From an uncultured Paracoccaceae bacterium (lineage in GTDB: Bacteria; Pseudomonadota; Alphaproteobacteria; Rhodobacterales; Rhodobacteraceae): a DNA stretch of 33,012 bases. This document shows positions 17,989-28,027 of this stretch, piece by piece (within the stretch, counting starts at the first letter, position 1; the number at the start of each line of letters is the position of its first letter). Location of the stretch: positions 1 through 33,012 of the forward strand of contig CAKZVL010000077.1 in the NCBI GenBank assembly GCA_937922155.1. The letters are read 5' to 3'. Under the pieces are notes generated by a model. It worked only from the letters and a program-made list of their open reading frames with translations. It made no database searches and was not told the DNA's origin. Both the position numbers and the translations under genes were made by a program.

Positions 17989-19175
17989 TCAGCGTCGCAC
18001 AGGCGCTGGATCAGCTGTTTTCCCTTGCGGAACCTTTGCCGGTTGAAACCGTGCCGCTGCGTGCGGCGGCGGGTCGTGTTTTGGCGCGCGATGTTAAGGC
18101 GGCGCGGACCCAACCACCCTTTGATGCCAGTGCGATGGATGGCTATGCGGTTCGCGACGCTGATATCACACCGGGCGCGACGTTGCGGGTGATCGGTGAA
18201 TCTGCGGCAGGTCACCGGTTTGAGGGGGTTGTTCCGCAGGGCGACGCGGTGCGTATTTTCACAGGCGCGCCCCTGCCCCAAGGCGCGGATCGCGTTGTGA
18301 TCCAGGAAGATGTGGTGCGCGACGGGAACACGATCACCCTAAAGGATGGGTTGGACACGGGGTTTCACATCCGTCCTGCGGGGCAAGATTTTATGGCAGG
18401 CGACGCCTTGAGCGCGCCGCGGGTTTTGAGCGCTTCTGACATCGCGCTTTTGGCGGCGATGAACGTCGCACAGGTTCCGGTGACGCGAAAACCCGTGGTT
18501 GCGATTTTGCCAACGGGCGATGAACTGGTGCAACCGGGCGAAGAACCGGGGCCGGATCAGATCATCGCGTCAAATTCCTATGGTTTGGCAGCGTTGATCG
18601 AAGCCCACGGGGCAACGGCGCGTCTGTTGCCGATTGCCAAGGATCAGATTGAGAGCCTGACGCTGTGCCTTGGGCTGGCTGAGGACGCTGATTTGATCAT
18701 CACTATTGGTGGTGCCTCTGTCGGGGATCATGACCTTGTGGCTGAGGCCGCGAGCGGGATGGGGCTAGAGCAACAGTTTTATAAGGTTGCGATGCGCCCC
18801 GGAAAGCCGCTGATGGCGGGTCGTTTAGGCCGCGCGACAATGATCGGGCTGCCGGGCAATCCGGTGTCTGCGATGGTCTGTGGTCACGTTTTTGTTCTGC
18901 CCGTTTTGCGCAAAATGTTGGGGCTGGCGGCTGAGGCGGCGCCGCGAGATATTGCAAAGCTCAACCATGACATCCCGGCCAATGGTCCGCGCGAACATTA
19001 TATGCGCGCAAGGCTTGGCCCGGATGGTTTGCAGGTTTTTGAACGGCAAGATAGCGCACTGTTGCGGGTTTTGGCCGATGCCAATTGCCTTGCCGTGCGT
19101 CAGCCCAATGATCCCGCGCGATCACAGGGTGAAAATTTAGAAATCATTAAGCTCTTTACCATAATTTCCTCGTAA
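17985..19175 (+). CDS. moeA: Molybdopterin molybdotransferase
   Basis: Inserts molybdate into adenylylated molybdopterin, the last common step of cofactor synthesis. It has 396 residues. MoeA features are [18 protein letters not shown] near residue 43, [20 protein letters not shown], the [11 protein letters not shown] motif near residue 178, [23 protein letters not shown] and [11 protein letters not shown]. The C-terminal domain IV ends the protein. The start overlaps the moaC stop (ATGA). The operon ends here; 131 bp separate it from lexA, which has its own promoter. Confidence 0.97.
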   Translation: MISVAQALDQLFSLAEPLPVETVPLRAAAGRVLARDVKAARTQPPFDASAMDGYAVRDADITPGATLRVIGESAAGHRFEGVVPQGDAVRIFTGAPLPQGADRVVIQEDVVRDGNTITLKDGLDTGFHIRPAGQDFMAGDALSAPRVLSASDIALLAAMNVAQVPVTRKPVVAILPTGDELVQPGEEPGPDQIIASNSYGLAALIEAHGATARLLPIAKDQIESLTLCLGLAEDADLIITIGGASVGDHDLVAEAASGMGLEQQFYKVAMRPGKPLMAGRLGRATMIGLPGNPVSAMVCGHVFVLPVLRKMLGLAAEAAPRDIAKLNHDIPANGPREHYMRARLGPDGLQVFERQDSALLRVLADANCLAVRQPNDPARSQGENLEIIKLFTIISS

Positions 19176-19233
19176 CGGTCCTTAACAAAAATCTGTTCCA
19201 TCGCACCCAAACGGTCCGAAAACCGTCAGATAC

Positions 19234-19262
19234 TTGACACAAAACAAGAACATGTTAAGAAC
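19234..19262 (+). promoter_or_regulatory. lexA promoter with SOS operator
   Basis: A consensus -35 hexamer TTGACA is at 19234-19239. The sequence GAACATGTTAAGAAC at 19248-19262 is a perfect GAAC-N7-GAAC, the LexA-binding SOS box of alphaproteobacteria, placed downstream of the -35. LexA would block its own promoter here. I cannot see an unambiguous -10. Confidence 0.88.
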
Positions 19263-19306
19263 AATTAACAAACATAGGTCAAATGACCAATCTGACGAGG
19301 TGCAGC

Positions 19307-19990
19307 ATGCTAACCAAGAAACAACTCGACCTGCTTGAATTCATTCATAAACGGGTGCAGCGCGACGGTGTTCCGCCATCCTTTGATGAGATGAAAGAAG
19401 CGCTGGACCTGCGGTCAAAATCTGGGATTCACCGATTGATTACAGCCCTTGAGGAGCGTGGATTTATTCGACGTCTTGCCCATCGTGCCCGCGCGCTTGA
19501 GATCGTGAAACTGCCCGATAGTATGAAAAGTGCAGGGTTTAGCCCGATTGTGATTGATGGTGATAAGCCGGATAGAAAGCCTGCGGCATCTAAGGTTGTG
19601 GAAGTGTCGGCGACTGAAATTCCCGTTATGGGACGCATCGCCGCTGGTTCCCCCATCGCCGCCATTTCTGAGGTGTCTCACAACGTCGCAGTGCCGCACA
19701 GTATGTTGGGACAAGGTGAGCATTACGCGCTGGAGGTGAAGGGCGATTCCATGATCGACCTTGGTATCAACGAAGGCGACATCGTGGTGATTAAGGAAAC
19801 CCAGACAGCAGACGATGGTGATATCGTTGTGGCCTTGGTCGAGGATCAAGAGGCCACGCTCAAGACGTTGCGCCGCAATGGGCGTTCGATCATTCTGGAG
19901 GCTGCGAACGCCGCCTATGAGCCGCGCATCTTTAACGAAGATCAGGTGAAGGTTCAGGGTATCTTGGTCGGGTTGATCCGCACTTATTGA
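19307..19990 (+). CDS. lexA: LexA repressor
   Basis: SOS-response repressor that cleaves itself when RecA is activated. It has 227 residues. The winged-helix N-terminus [17 protein letters not shown] includes the recognition segment [19 protein letters not shown]. The scissile bond is A113-G114 in [10 protein letters not shown]. The Ser-Lys dyad is S148 in GDSMIDLGI and K186 in EATLKTLRR. The frame opens at 19283, but the family start is at 19307, with GAGG upstream. It is autoregulated through the SOS box at 19248. The 3' end overlaps the convergent comEC gene by 7 bp. Confidence 0.98.
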   Translation: MLTKKQLDLLEFIHKRVQRDGVPPSFDEMKEALDLRSKSGIHRLITALEERGFIRRLAHRARALEIVKLPDSMKSAGFSPIVIDGDKPDRKPAASKVVEVSATEIPVMGRIAAGSPIAAISEVSHNVAVPHSMLGQGEHYALEVKGDSMIDLGINEGDIVVIKETQTADDGDIVVALVEDQEATLKTLRRNGRSIILEAANAAYEPRIFNEDQVKVQGILVGLIRTY

Positions 19991-22095
19991 GTATCTGCCA
20001 TCACATTTGGCTGCGTGGTTACGCGGCGCGGCCATGTAATGTCTGGGTTCCATCCGACTTGGTTCCACGGGCGCAGCCCTGTGACATCCCGTGCTGTTTT
20101 GATCTGCAAGCTGCCGTCTGGCATTGTGTCAAAGGACACAGCGCCGCTGACCCGCAAGACGTTTAGGTCAAAGGTCAGGCACGGGCGCTGGCCTGCGCTG
20201 GCTTGATTGCTGATCAAAATGTCCGCGCCGTCACATCCGATCATGTCGGCGAGTGCGGTTTTACCAGACACCTGAACGATGTCCCATCCTTGGAGGGTTG
20301 TGTGTTTCACGCGGCCGTTGACGGTGAACCCGTCGCGTGCGGCTGCGATGTCTTGCAAGACAGGCGCGCCGTCGTTTTCAAGCCAGATGCCGGCGACGAA
20401 ACCGTCGCCTTTGGGTTTGGACAACACCCGCCCTTCGGGGCCAAGCACGCCGACCAATGCGCCGCTATCGGCAATCAAAACGCCCGCGCGATCTGCCCCG
20501 GCCCAAAGGACAAAGGCGCTGGCCGCGACAGGCAGTCCGATCCAGCGCAGACGTCCTTTCCATAGCAATATGAACAAAGCCCCGAGTGGCAAGAGGATCA
20601 GCGTTTGGGAGTCCGGTGCTGGCACATGGCTGAGGGCGCCGGGTTGTTGCGCGGTTGTATGGGCGACGAACATGATCCAACGCATGCCAAGGTCCATAAC
20701 CCAAAGTCCGACGTCCCAAAGCCCTAAGGGGGCCAAGCAAATGGCAAGGACAGCCGCAGGCATGACCAAAAGCCCCATCACAGGCACGCTGATCACATTG
20801 GCGATCAGGCCATAGTGGGCGATTTGATTAAAGTGGGCGGCGGCGATGGGTGCGGTGGCAAGGCCCGCAACGGCAGAGGCGATGACGGTATTGGCCACCA
20901 CCTGCACCCAACGCGGCCAGCGATACATCTGCACCCGGCGCAGCGTGCCAAAGCTAGCGACCAAGGCCGTTGTCGCGGCAAATGACATCTGAAAACCGGG
21001 GCCGACCAGCGCCTCTGGCATCGTGACCAGAACGATGGTGGCTGCAATCGCGACGGATCGCAGCGTCAGCGCCCGCCGATCCAAGAGGACCGCGCCGAAC
21101 ATCACGGCCACCATGATATAGGCCCGCACGGTTGCGACGTTCCCGCCCGATAGCGCGAGGTAGAATGCCCCCACCAGAAGCGCGACGCAGGCCGCCATTT
21201 TCTTCACCGGGTAGCGCAGCGCGAGCGGGGGGATCAACGCCATGCAATAGCGCAGCGTGACGAAAACAAATCCCGTGACCAGCCCCATATGCAGCCCCGA
21301 CAGAGCCAGCAGATGCGCAAGGTTAGAGGCGCGCAAATCTTCTAACGTTTGTTTGGTCATGCCGGATCTATCCCCCGTCATGATGGCCGCGGCAAAGGCC
21401 CCAGTTTCCCCCGGCAGGCTGTTTTGGACCGCTGCAGACAGCTGGCTGCGCATGCGTTGGATCATCAATCCCTCTTGCGCGCTTTCGATCCGCAGCACGG
21501 GCGTGCGGGTATACCCAACCGCGCCGAGGCGGGCGAACCATGCGTGGCGTTGGAAATCAAAGCCTGTCGGTTCTGCCGGTCCCGAAGGTGGGGAGAGATG
21601 ACCAGTTAGGATCAAAACTTCGCCGGGCAAAAACGTCGAGATCGGTTGTTCGCCATGCAAGGAGACGCGCACCCGCAATGGCGTTGCGCGCAGGTTTTTG
21701 AGCACCACACGATCCAACGTGAGCCGCACAGCGTCAGAGGCGGAACGATCAATCTTGACCACCCGTCCTTCGATAGGGCCGTAATAGCGAAATTCCAACA
21801 CGGGGCCTGCGACCCGTTCGACCCGCCATTTCGCAACGCCTGCCCCGCCTATGACAAGGACCAGCGCGAACAAGACCGGGCCGCACCATTCGGGCAACAG
21901 GCGACGCAGGCCCATAAGGGACAGTGCGATGGTACCAGCGATCACCCATTGCCTGCCATCAGGTTCGAAGCGCAACGAGAAATAGAGGCCGATTCCAATG
22001 GCCAGGCAGATCGGCACCCACAGAAACAAGGACCCGCGCTGCGCGTTCAGCGCGGTTTCACACCATGCGATGGGTCGGACTTGTGTCATGGTCAT
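19984..22095 (-). CDS. comEC: ComEC/Rec2-family DNA-uptake channel protein
   Basis: A 703-residue polytopic inner-membrane protein of the ComEC/Rec2 family, the channel for single-stranded DNA in natural transformation. The N-terminal part (about 25-85) has membrane helices, then a DUF4131-type soluble domain with the [16 protein letters not shown] segment. The competence domain follows (about 225-500), with the signature [16 protein letters not shown] and [17 protein letters not shown]. The C-terminal 190 residues occupy the place of the metallo-beta-lactamase-like domain of Gram-positive ComEC but show no HxHxDH metal motif. Of the ATGs at 22095 and 22089 the first is better spaced from an AGG. 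It converges on lexA and is divergent from gltX. Confidence 0.92.
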   Translation of the reverse strand: MTMTQVRPIAWCETALNAQRGSLFLWVPICLAIGIGLYFSLRFEPDGRQWVIAGTIALSLMGLRRLLPEWCGPVLFALVLVIGGAGVAKWRVERVAGPVLEFRYYGPIEGRVVKIDRSASDAVRLTLDRVVLKNLRATPLRVRVSLHGEQPISTFLPGEVLILTGHLSPPSGPAEPTGFDFQRHAWFARLGAVGYTRTPVLRIESAQEGLMIQRMRSQLSAAVQNSLPGETGAFAAAIMTGDRSGMTKQTLEDLRASNLAHLLALSGLHMGLVTGFVFVTLRYCMALIPPLALRYPVKKMAACVALLVGAFYLALSGGNVATVRAYIMVAVMFGAVLLDRRALTLRSVAIAATIVLVTMPEALVGPGFQMSFAATTALVASFGTLRRVQMYRWPRWVQVVANTVIASAVAGLATAPIAAAHFNQIAHYGLIANVISVPVMGLLVMPAAVLAICLAPLGLWDVGLWVMDLGMRWIMFVAHTTAQQPGALSHVPAPDSQTLILLPLGALFILLWKGRLRWIGLPVAASAFVLWAGADRAGVLIADSGALVGVLGPEGRVLSKPKGDGFVAGIWLENDGAPVLQDIAAARDGFTVNGRVKHTTLQGWDIVQVSGKTALADMIGCDGADILISNQASAGQRPCLTFDLNVLRVSGAVSFDTMPDGSLQIKTARDVTGLRPWNQVGWNPDITWPRRVTTQPNVMADTQ

Positions 22096-22201
22096 GTTTT
22101 GCCTATTCCCGTCGAAACTCTGGCTCCGTCCGGAACTTTGGCCTTATTCAGGCCTTCCCTCCTGACAGTGATCCAACATGGTAAAGCAAAGGTTAAACGC
22201 T

Positions 22202-23605
22202 ATGAGCACCGCCCCCGTTGTCACTCGATTTGCCCCCTCGCCGACCGGGGCCCTGCACATCGGATCGGCCAGAACCGCGCTGTTTAACTGGCTTTATGCG
22301 CGCGGGCGCGGTGGCAAATTCTTGTTGCGGATCGAAGATACAGACAAGGACCGTTCCACGGATGAAAATACGCAGATCATCTTGGATGGGATGAATTGGC
22401 TGGGTCTGGACTGGGATGGCGATCCGTTTCATCAATCGGCGAATGCCGCGCGCCACGTTGCGGTTGCGCATGAGCTGTTGGCCAAAGGCGCAGCCTATAA
22501 GTGTTTTGCCACGCAGGATGAAATCGAGGCCTTTCGCGAGAAAGCGCGGTCTGAAAAAGCATCAACACTGTTCCGATCGCCCTGGCGCGATGTGGCTGAG
22601 GCGGAATACCCAGATGCGCCCTATGTTGTGCGGATAAAGGCGCCGCGCGACGGACAAACGACCCTGCATGATGAGGTGCAAGGCGATGTCACATGGTCCA
22701 ATGATCAGTTGGATGACATGATCCTGCTGCGATCAGACGGCACGCCGGTTTATATGCTGGCAGTTGTAGTCGATGATCACGATATGGGTGTGACGCACGT
22801 CATTCGCGGCGATGATCACCTTGCCAATGCGTTTCGCCAGAACCTCGTCTATGAGGCGATGGGCTGGGACAAACCGGTGTTGGCGCATATTCCGCTGATT
22901 TTTGGCCCGGATGGTAAGAAACTGTCCAAACGGCATGGGGCCACGGGCGCGTCTGAGTATCAGCGGCTTGGCTATCCGGCGGCGGGGATGCGCAATTATC
23001 TGACCCGTTTGGGGTGGAGCCATGGGGACGATGAATTTTTTACCGATGCGCAGGCAAAGGGGTGGTTCGATCTGCCGGGAATCGGAAAAAGCCCGGCGCG
23101 ATTTGATTTTAAAAAGCTGGAAAACATTTGTGGCCAACAGATTGCCGTTGCTGATGATGCTGCGCTGCTGCACGAATTAAAGGCGTTTCTGGCCGCAACA
23201 AATGCCCCTGAATTAACCGCGGCACAGGCTGCGGGACTATTGGCGGCGATGCCGTCACTGAAAGAACGCGCGAAGTCTTTCCCGGAACTCATTGATAAGG
23301 CACATTTTGTTTTGATCAGCCGCCCGATCACGCCAGATGAAAAATCTGCAAAATCGCTTGATGATGTACACAAAGGTATACTGGCCGAATTGACGCCGCA
23401 GTTGCAAAATGCTAGCTGGGATCGCAATACACTGGAGACTCTCGTCACTTCCCTTGCAGAGGCGCACGAAACGAAACTCGGCAAGCTTGCAGGTCCGCTT
23501 CGCGCGGCGCTTGCGGGGCGCACGGTCTCTCCTTCGGTGTTTGATATGATGCTAGTCTTGGGCCGTGATGAAACCATCGCACGTCTGGGCGACGCGACAC
23601 GCTGA
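22202..23605 (+). CDS. gltX: Glutamyl-tRNA synthetase
   Basis: Charges tRNA-Glu with glutamate. It has 467 residues as a class I synthetase. The HIGH-type motif is in [22 protein letters not shown] near the N-terminus and the KMSKS-type motif is [11 protein letters not shown] near residue 240. Also visible are [37 protein letters not shown] and the helical anticodon-binding domain. The frame opens at 22178, but [10 protein letters not shown] at 22202 is the family start. Many alphaproteobacteria have two GluRS paralogues; whether this is the Glu-specific or the Gln-tRNA-misacylating form cannot be decided here. gltA follows after 86 bp. Confidence 0.96.
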   Translation: MSTAPVVTRFAPSPTGALHIGSARTALFNWLYARGRGGKFLLRIEDTDKDRSTDENTQIILDGMNWLGLDWDGDPFHQSANAARHVAVAHELLAKGAAYKCFATQDEIEAFREKARSEKASTLFRSPWRDVAEAEYPDAPYVVRIKAPRDGQTTLHDEVQGDVTWSNDQLDDMILLRSDGTPVYMLAVVVDDHDMGVTHVIRGDDHLANAFRQNLVYEAMGWDKPVLAHIPLIFGPDGKKLSKRHGATGASEYQRLGYPAAGMRNYLTRLGWSHGDDEFFTDAQAKGWFDLPGIGKSPARFDFKKLENICGQQIAVADDAALLHELKAFLAATNAPELTAAQAAGLLAAMPSLKERAKSFPELIDKAHFVLISRPITPDEKSAKSLDDVHKGILAELTPQLQNASWDRNTLETLVTSLAEAHETKLGKLAGPLRAALAGRTVSPSVFDMMLVLGRDETIARLGDATR

Positions 23606-23691
23606 CACCATTTCGTAACACATACTGGTTACGGGCACACAATGACGAAACTGCTGAAGGCGTCAGGCTTTCGGCTGACATGGGGAATGAC

Positions 23692-24984
23692 ATGGCTGAT
23701 ACAAAAACCGCGACGCTGACGATAGACGGCAAGACTTATGAGCTTCCTATCCATTCCCCCACTGCTGGCCCTGATGTTTTGGACATTCGCAAGCTTTATG
23801 GTCAGGCAGGTGTGTTCACGTATGATCCCGGTTTTACGTCAACGGCGTCAACTGACAGCACAATCACCTTTATCGATGGGGCCAAAGGCGAATTGTTGCA
23901 CCGCGGGTACCCGATTGATCAGCTGGCGGCAAAATCCCACTATCTGGAGGTGTGTTACGCCCTTCTTTATGGAGAGCTGCCAACCGCCGCTGAACTTGAG
24001 GATTTTGAGAACCGCATCACCCATCACACGATGCTGCACGAGCAGATGATGAATTTCTTCCGTGGGTTCCGCCGCGATGCGCACCCAATGGCGATTATGG
24101 TGGGTGTCGTTGGGGCGATGTCCGCGTTTTATCACGATTCAACAGACATCAACGACCCGTGGCAGCGCGAGGTCGCCTCGATCCGCCTGATTGCCAAGAT
24201 GCCGACGATTGCTGCGATGGCCTATAAATATCACATCGGTCAGCCTTTTGTTTATCCGCGCAATGATTTGGATTATGCGTCGAACTTTTTGAACATGTGC
24301 TTCAGCGTGCCTGCGGAAAATTATCAGATTGATCCGATCCTTGCCCGTGCGATGGACCGTATCTTTACCCTGCATGCGGATCACGAACAGAACGCGTCAA
24401 CCTCGACCGTGCGTTTGGCGTCCTCATCTGGTGCGAACCCGTTTGCCTGTATCGCGGCCGGGATTGCCTGTCTTTGGGGGCCTGCGCATGGTGGTGCGAA
24501 CCAAGCCTGTCTTGAAATGCTCAAGGAGATTGGCACGGTTGACCGCATTCCTGAATTTATTGCCCGCGCAAAGGACAAAGACGACAATTATCGCCTCATG
24601 GGCTTTGGCCACCGAGTTTACAAAAACTTTGATCCCCGTGCCACGGTTATGAAAGAAAGCGCTGATGAGGTGCTGGAGCTGTTGGGCGTTGAAAACAACC
24701 CGCTATTGCAGGTCGCGATGGAGCTGGAAAAGCAGGCTTTGGACGATCCGTATTTCGCTGACAAAAAACTGTTCCCCAACGTCGATTTCTATTCCGGTAT
24801 TATTCTAGAGGCGATGGGTTTCCCCACATCCATGTTCACGCCGATCTTTGCGATGTCGCGCACCGTTGGGTGGATTTCGCAGTGGAAAGAACAGCTGAGC
24901 GATCCGAACCTAAAAATTGGGCGTCCTCGTCAGCTTTATATGGGCGAGACAGCACGCGATTATGTCGATATCGAAAAGCGCTAA
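23692..24984 (+). CDS. gltA: Citrate synthase (type II)
   Basis: Condenses oxaloacetate and acetyl-CoA, the entry step of the TCA cycle. It has 430 residues, the size of the hexameric Gram-negative type. Signatures are the N-terminal [12 protein letters not shown] beta domain, [29 protein letters not shown], the first catalytic His region [34 protein letters not shown], and [14 protein letters not shown] with the second catalytic His. ATG 23692 is chosen over the in-frame ATG at 23680 because MADTK is the usual start and GGGGA lies 5-9 bp before it. A terminator closes the gene. Confidence 0.98.
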   Translation: MADTKTATLTIDGKTYELPIHSPTAGPDVLDIRKLYGQAGVFTYDPGFTSTASTDSTITFIDGAKGELLHRGYPIDQLAAKSHYLEVCYALLYGELPTAAELEDFENRITHHTMLHEQMMNFFRGFRRDAHPMAIMVGVVGAMSAFYHDSTDINDPWQREVASIRLIAKMPTIAAMAYKYHIGQPFVYPRNDLDYASNFLNMCFSVPAENYQIDPILARAMDRIFTLHADHEQNASTSTVRLASSSGANPFACIAAGIACLWGPAHGGANQACLEMLKEIGTVDRIPEFIARAKDKDDNYRLMGFGHRVYKNFDPRATVMKESADEVLELLGVENNPLLQVAMELEKQALDDPYFADKKLFPNVDFYSGIILEAMGFPTSMFTPIFAMSRTVGWISQWKEQLSDPNLKIGRPRQLYMGETARDYVDIEKR

Positions 24985-24991
24985 GAATTGG

Positions 24992-25014
24992 GGCCACCTT
25001 CGGGTGGCCTTTTT
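24992..25014 (+). terminator. Rho-independent terminator of gltA
   Basis: GGCCACC-TTCG-GGTGGCC forms a perfect 7-bp GC-rich stem with a UUCG tetraloop, followed by five T residues. It lies 7 bp after the gltA stop. Confidence 0.95.
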
Positions 25015-25310
25015 CATATGCGGGCTGCAGCGAAGGTCTCACCTCAGAAAGTACTGTCTTGGTTGCAAAATGGCAGTCTGTCGAGGTGCCGTTTTTGTCT
25101 GACGCTGCGGTGGTCCTCCCGCGGGTCTAGGGTCAGTTGTATAATGGCTTTGAGGCGGCTAGCGCCATGGCGTTTTTCCTCTTGGCCACTAAACTGCCCA
25201 CTCACTTTTCTGTTGTAGCTACGTCGTTCGGCAGGCATAGAAGAAATTAAACCAAAACGATATCACGTTATGGCTGTCCCACCCCAGTTTTTTCAAGCCA
25301 GGAAAAAAGC
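25015..25310. other. Unassigned spacer, possible mobile-element remnant
   Basis: About 300 bp between the gltA terminator and the phosphatase-SnoaL gene. A 64-codon minus-strand frame (25238-25044, starting MPAERRSYNRKVSGQF) is the longest there, but I recognise no family in any frame. Since an IS30 tail bounds the same patch on the right, this may be a decayed element end. No terminal inverted repeat matching the right side was found by eye. The last 60 bp are AT-richer and should contain the promoter and AGGA ribosome binding site (25300-25303) of the next gene. Confidence 0.4.
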
Positions 25311-26477
25311 ATGAAGATCACTATTCCTTTCTTTAGCATAGCCCTTCTTTTATTCCCGCAAGTTGGCTCTGCCGAACAAGACGAATGGGAAGCAGTTACG
25401 CAAATCTCGACCCACATTGGGAGGATGACAGCGACCCTTTCAACCGAAGATGATCTACCGAAAGGTGATCTTGGTTTTGAGCCATTTCAACTTGCTGATG
25501 ATATGTTCAAACGCGATGACGTTGTATTCTTAATGCGCCACGGCCCGACCGATTGGTCCAAGCTCGACATATATGACGTGGCTCCCGATGACTGTGAAAA
25601 CCAACGCATCATGACGCTCGACGGCCAAGGTCAGATGGCGCGTATGGGCCAAATCCTCGCCAACAACGACATTATCCCAAGCCAAATCGTCGTCAGCGAA
25701 TGGTGCCGTAACCAGCAAACCCTCGATTCACTCATGCGCGGTTTCTCTGTCGTCGACCCCAAAATCGCCGAGGACATGCCTGTGGAAGTCGACTCGGAAG
25801 CGAACCTACTTTTGTCCCTTCAAGGTGCCAGCTCTGTCGAACGTCTTCGCGAGCGCATCTCCGACTGGGACGGGAATGAAAACCGCTCCGGCCCACTTAT
25901 GATCATTTCCCACTACACCAATATTGAAGAACTTACTCAGTTTCGTGTTTTCGAAGGCGAAGTCCTTGTCATTGACCCAAAACGCGACAACCGCGTCATC
26001 GGCTACTTCCGTATGGATTCCGCTGGACCAGATGTGGGGCACTTCGGGGACGCACTGGAATCCCCTCTTCTTGAAGGCAATGAAGCCTTCAACATGATCG
26101 AACGCTACTATCAGGCCGTGGGCACACAGGACCTGGAAACGCTTAGGACCTTGCTTACCGACGGTTGGGTAGCGCGTGGAACCTCCGATGGCCAAGAGGA
26201 ACAAAGCCTCGAGAATTTTCTCGACGATGTGAAAGACGTGACCAGCGGGCTAACAGAGCGTAACTTCACTGTTGAAGACATCTATATCACCGACGACGTG
26301 GTGACAGTAATTGGGGAAATCACGGGGCGTCACACCGGTGATATCTATGGCATCTCGGGGACCGGTAACCATGTGTCCTTCGGCGCGATCGCGGTGCACA
26401 AACTTGAGGGTGGACGGATCAGCGAAAGCTGGCAAATTTCTGACCGCGTCGGCCTCATTCAACAAATCTCCCAGTAA
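25311..26477 (+). CDS. Secreted histidine phosphatase-SnoaL-like fusion protein
   Basis: A 388-residue exported protein with two domains. Residues 1-21 form a signal peptide (cleavage near VGSA-EQ). Residues about 68-235 are a histidine phosphatase (phosphoglycerate-mutase superfamily) domain: the RHG motif is R76-H77-G78 in FLMRHGPTDW, the second arginine is R133 in SEWCRNQQT, and the second histidine is H201 in IISHYTNIEE, so all core catalytic residues are present. Residues about 258-386 resemble a SnoaL-like/NTF2-fold domain (MIERYYQAVGTQDLETL to ESWQISDRVGLIQQI). Substrate and role are unknown. Cysteines C95 and C132 could pair in the periplasm. Leucine and serine codons favour CTC, CTT and TCC, unlike neighbours that use CTG, TTG and GCG heavily, which suggests transfer. 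An AGGA site precedes the ATG. Confidence 0.8.
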   Translation: MKITIPFFSIALLLFPQVGSAEQDEWEAVTQISTHIGRMTATLSTEDDLPKGDLGFEPFQLADDMFKRDDVVFLMRHGPTDWSKLDIYDVAPDDCENQRIMTLDGQGQMARMGQILANNDIIPSQIVVSEWCRNQQTLDSLMRGFSVVDPKIAEDMPVEVDSEANLLLSLQGASSVERLRERISDWDGNENRSGPLMIISHYTNIEELTQFRVFEGEVLVIDPKRDNRVIGYFRMDSAGPDVGHFGDALESPLLEGNEAFNMIERYYQAVGTQDLETLRTLLTDGWVARGTSDGQEEQSLENFLDDVKDVTSGLTERNFTVEDIYITDDVVTVIGEITGRHTGDIYGISGTGNHVSFGAIAVHKLEGGRISESWQISDRVGLIQQISQ

Positions 26478-26480
26478 ACA

Positions 26481-26696
26481 TTGACGCGTGATCTGCAGTC
26501 ACCTTGGCAACGCGGCAGCAATGAAAATACCAACCGGTTGCTTCGCCAATACTTCCCGAAAGGCACCGATATATCAGGCTTCAGCCAAGCCAGGCTCAGC
26601 GCTGTCGCTCGCCAGCTTAACGAGCGACCTCGAAAGACCTTGCAATACCAAACCCCAGCTGAGAAATTTGAAGCCTGTGTTGCGGCGATCACTTGA
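26481..26696 (+). pseudogene. IS30-family transposase, C-terminal remnant
   Basis: About 71 codons encode the tail of an IS30-family transposase: [44 protein letters not shown] and QYQTPAEKF. The block [22 protein letters not shown] holds the last catalytic glutamate of the DDE triad (in NEN). Everything upstream, including the helix-turn-helix and the two aspartates, is missing; the homology begins almost directly after the stop of the phosphatase-SnoaL gene. The track start is a TTG without significance. It cannot encode an active transposase. Confidence 0.88.
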
Positions 26697-26739
26697 AACC
26701 ACACCCGCGCAGCAGACATCGAAGCTTGTTCCGCCCGAC

Positions 26740-27516
26740 CTAGCGTCCCTCAAACGCGGGAGGGCGTTTTTCCAAGAACGCCATGACGCCTTCTTTGAAA
26801 TCACGGGTTTTGCCGCATTTGCCTTGCAAGGTTGCTTCAAGGTCCAATTGATCCTCTAACGTGTTATCGAATGAGGATCGCAGCGCGGTTTTGATGTGGG
26901 TATAGGTTTCGGTCGGGCCTGTGGCCAAATGCGCGGCCCGTTTGGCCCAGTGGCTGTTAAACTCTTCCTCTGGCACGGCCTCGTAAATCATGCCCCAGTC
27001 CATCGCCTGTTTGGCGCTGATCTTATCCGCAAACAGCGACGCACCCATCGCCCGCTGTAGACCGACCTGACGCGGGAGCGCCCATGTGCCGCCGGCGTCG
27101 GGGATCAGACCGATGCGCGCGAAAGCTTGGACGAAATAGGCAGCCTCACTGGCGATGACAACGTCTGCGACCAATGCGAGGTTGGCCCCTGCCCCTGCGG
27201 CGGGGCCGTTCACCGCGCTGATGGTCGGGATGCGGCTGCTTACAATCGCTTCCAGCATTGGCACGTATTCGTCACGCAAAGTGCGTTCCAGATCAATGTT
27301 TGCGGCATTGCCGCCATCGGACAAATCTTGGCCCGAGCAAAATGCGCGCCCCTCGCCAGTGATGACCAGAACGCGGGCATCCTTTTGGGCCGCTTTGACG
27401 CAATGGGTAATCTCTGCCCGCATCTGCGTGTTCAGCGCGTTCATGACGTCTGGTCTGTTGAGTTTCAGCACACCCACGCCGCCACGGTTCACGTATGAGA
27501 TTGCGTCGTATTTCAT
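26740..27516 (-). CDS. Enoyl-CoA hydratase/isomerase, PaaG-like
   Basis: A 258-residue crotonase-superfamily protein acting on an acyl-CoA thioester. The oxyanion-hole segments are AFCSGQDLSDGG near residue 60 and NGPAAGAGANLALVAD near residue 104. FARIGLIPDAGGTWALPRQVG near residue 132 is the form seen in PaaG, the ring-1,2-epoxyphenylacetyl-CoA isomerase of aerobic phenylacetate degradation, and in close relatives. The Asp in IPDAGG is a catalytic residue in PaaG-type isomerases. No other paa genes are in the window, so a role in phenylacetate or in another beta-oxidation route remains open. It follows ccmH on the same strand after 70 bp. Confidence 0.87.
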   Translation of the reverse strand: MKYDAISYVNRGGVGVLKLNRPDVMNALNTQMRAEITHCVKAAQKDARVLVITGEGRAFCSGQDLSDGGNAANIDLERTLRDEYVPMLEAIVSSRIPTISAVNGPAAGAGANLALVADVVIASEAAYFVQAFARIGLIPDAGGTWALPRQVGLQRAMGASLFADKISAKQAMDWGMIYEAVPEEEFNSHWAKRAAHLATGPTETYTHIKTALRSSFDNTLEDQLDLEATLQGKCGKTRDFKEGVMAFLEKRPPAFEGR

Positions 27517-27586
27517 GGGCTATTCCTTTGCTGCGGCGTGACGACAACCTAGTGAACTCTTCTCTTTAGAAAAGAGCAACGGGGCG

Positions 27587-28027
27587 TCACGGGCGCAAAA
27601 TCTTTTCAAGCTCGGCTTTTTCTGCCTCGCTGAGCGACGTATCAACCTGCGGCCTGCGCCGGATCACGCCCCAGCCGACGCCAAGGGCCGCCAGTAACAT
27701 CGCCGGCGCGGCCAGCCATAAAATCAGATTGGCGCCTTTGGCATCTGGTTGCAGCAGAATAAATTCACCGAAGCGCGCGACAAGGTAATCTACCGCCTCC
27801 TGATCGCTGTCGCCTGCGACAAGGCGTTCGCGCAAAAGCACGCGCAGTTGCGAAGAAATCGGCGCGCTGGATTCATCAATGCTTTCGTTCTGGCAGACCG
27901 GGCATCGCAGGCCTTGACTAATCTCGCGGGCGCGTTGTTCAAGCAGCGGATCGTCGAGGATTTCGGAGGGTTCTACCGCCAAGACGGGCGCGGCCAAAAG
28001 GGCCAAGATCAACGCCAGCCGCTTCAT
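27587..28027 (-). CDS. ccmH: Cytochrome c maturation protein CcmH (thioredox subunit)
   Basis: Keeps apocytochrome c cysteines reduced for haem ligation, working with CcmF in the inner membrane. It has 146 residues. A signal peptide or N-terminal anchor (MKRLALILALLAAPVLA) is followed by the CxxC motif in LRCPVCQNESIDES near residue 42, the helical three-helix-bundle part (LREAL-like RVLLRERLVAGDSDQEAVDYLVARFGEFILL), and one C-terminal membrane helix (ILWLAAPAMLLAALGVGWGVI) ahead of an acidic tail. This is the short form (CycL/Ccl2) without the TPR domain. Start and ccmF stop overlap by 4 nt. Confidence 0.96.
   Translation of the reverse strand: MKRLALILALLAAPVLAVEPSEILDDPLLEQRAREISQGLRCPVCQNESIDESSAPISSQLRVLLRERLVAGDSDQEAVDYLVARFGEFILLQPDAKGANLILWLAAPAMLLAALGVGWGVIRRRPQVDTSLSEAEKAELEKILRP

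Noticed and set aside
19255-19269. TTAA-like pair in the lexA promoter as a CtrA site
   Set aside because: Spacing is N6 rather than N7, and the bases are already explained by the SOS box.
22140-22154. GGCCT-TATTC-AGGCC hairpin upstream of gltX
   Set aside because: Short stem with no T-run and no known counterpart; it may be chance.
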